A stretch of 64,000 nucleotides of DNA from Simmondsia chinensis (Eukaryota > Streptophyta > Magnoliopsida > Caryophyllales > Simmondsiaceae), in assembly GCA_018398585.1 (NCBI GenBank), contig JAGTTD010000001.1, positions 25,985,438 to 26,049,437 of the forward strand, given 5' to 3'. The notes under the pieces were generated by a model. That model was given only the letters and a program-made list of their open reading frames with translations. It searched no databases and was not told the DNA's origin. The position numbers were made by a program, and so were the translations under genes. This document shows positions 64,000 to 64,000 of the stretch, one piece after another. How positions within the stretch are numbered: position 1 is the first letter of the stretch; each line of letters opens with the position of its first letter.

Positions 64000-64000
64000 C

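Larger units (their letters stand above)
62093..64000 (-). mobile_element. LTR element N3 (partial, RPPE ORF; runs off the window)
   Basis: Minus-strand element inserted in A1 RT: 3' LTR 62093-62555, purine tract, then a long ORF with the RPPE motifs. No pol domain within the visible 1.9 kb. Whether it has pol further on cannot be seen. Confidence 0.75.

Overview
The window reads as plant nuclear heterochromatin, most likely from an angiosperm (probably a eudicot; species not resolvable). I see no intact host gene, rRNA, tRNA gene or CRISPR array. Almost all recognisable coding sequence belongs to LTR retrotransposons of lineages known from plants (Tat, Athila and chromodomain Ty3/gypsy; Ty1/copia) plus one LINE fragment. 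They sit inside one another, and nearly all reading frames carry stops or frameshifts. Element names used here (T1, C1, G1 and so on) are mine. Several published-style ORF starts in such DNA are GTG or TTG and are not real starts; where I give a start, I say why.

Layout. 1-598 and 15761-16884: Tat-type gypsy T1 (+), split in its protease by copia C1 (-, 599-15760, target duplication ATTCT/ATTAT). C1 carries a 5'-truncated LINE piece (2939-3549), three arrays of short hairpin units (6540-7745) and, inside its 5' LTR, chromovirus G1 (+, 8371-13908). 16885-18420 is LTR-like non-coding DNA. 18490-21194 plus about 29897-30480 is copia C2 (+), split in its 3' LTR by N1 (+, 21195-29896), a non-autonomous LTR element with no reverse transcriptase that carries an RRM-like gene fragment and is itself interrupted by a second non-autonomous element N2 (-, 22479 to about 26930), an 82-bp-arm palindrome and an unpaired LTR (28078-28554). 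30490-32900 is LTR-like and then homopolymer-rich DNA.

32901-37984 is chromovirus G2 (+, perfect target duplication CACAA). From about 37990 to 57232 lies Tat element T2 (-): a 3' tandem array of about 160-170 bp units (38200-39262), integrase, two RNase H domains, RT, a long spacer, protease and gag. T2 gag is interrupted by chromovirus G3 (-, 47362-56563), which in turn is interrupted by chromovirus G4 (+, 47426-53144, perfect target duplication TAAAT). A second copy of T2 gag and a G3 LTR fragment (46540-47361) show a rearrangement there. 57233-62092 is an Athila-type element A1 (+), cut in its RT by N3 (-, 62093 to beyond the window end).

How they relate. The chromoviruses G1, G3 and G4 supply gag-protease-RT-RNase H-integrase-chromodomain. 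N1, N2 and N3 lack these enzymes in the visible sequence but share the same 3'-terminal sequence before the LTR, and N1 and the LTR at 28078 share the LTR-end hairpin of G3; the simplest reading is that chromoviruses mobilise them in trans. N1, N2 and N3 share a cysteine-containing ORF with an RPPE motif next to the 3' LTR that I do not recognise; this is the best candidate for something undescribed.
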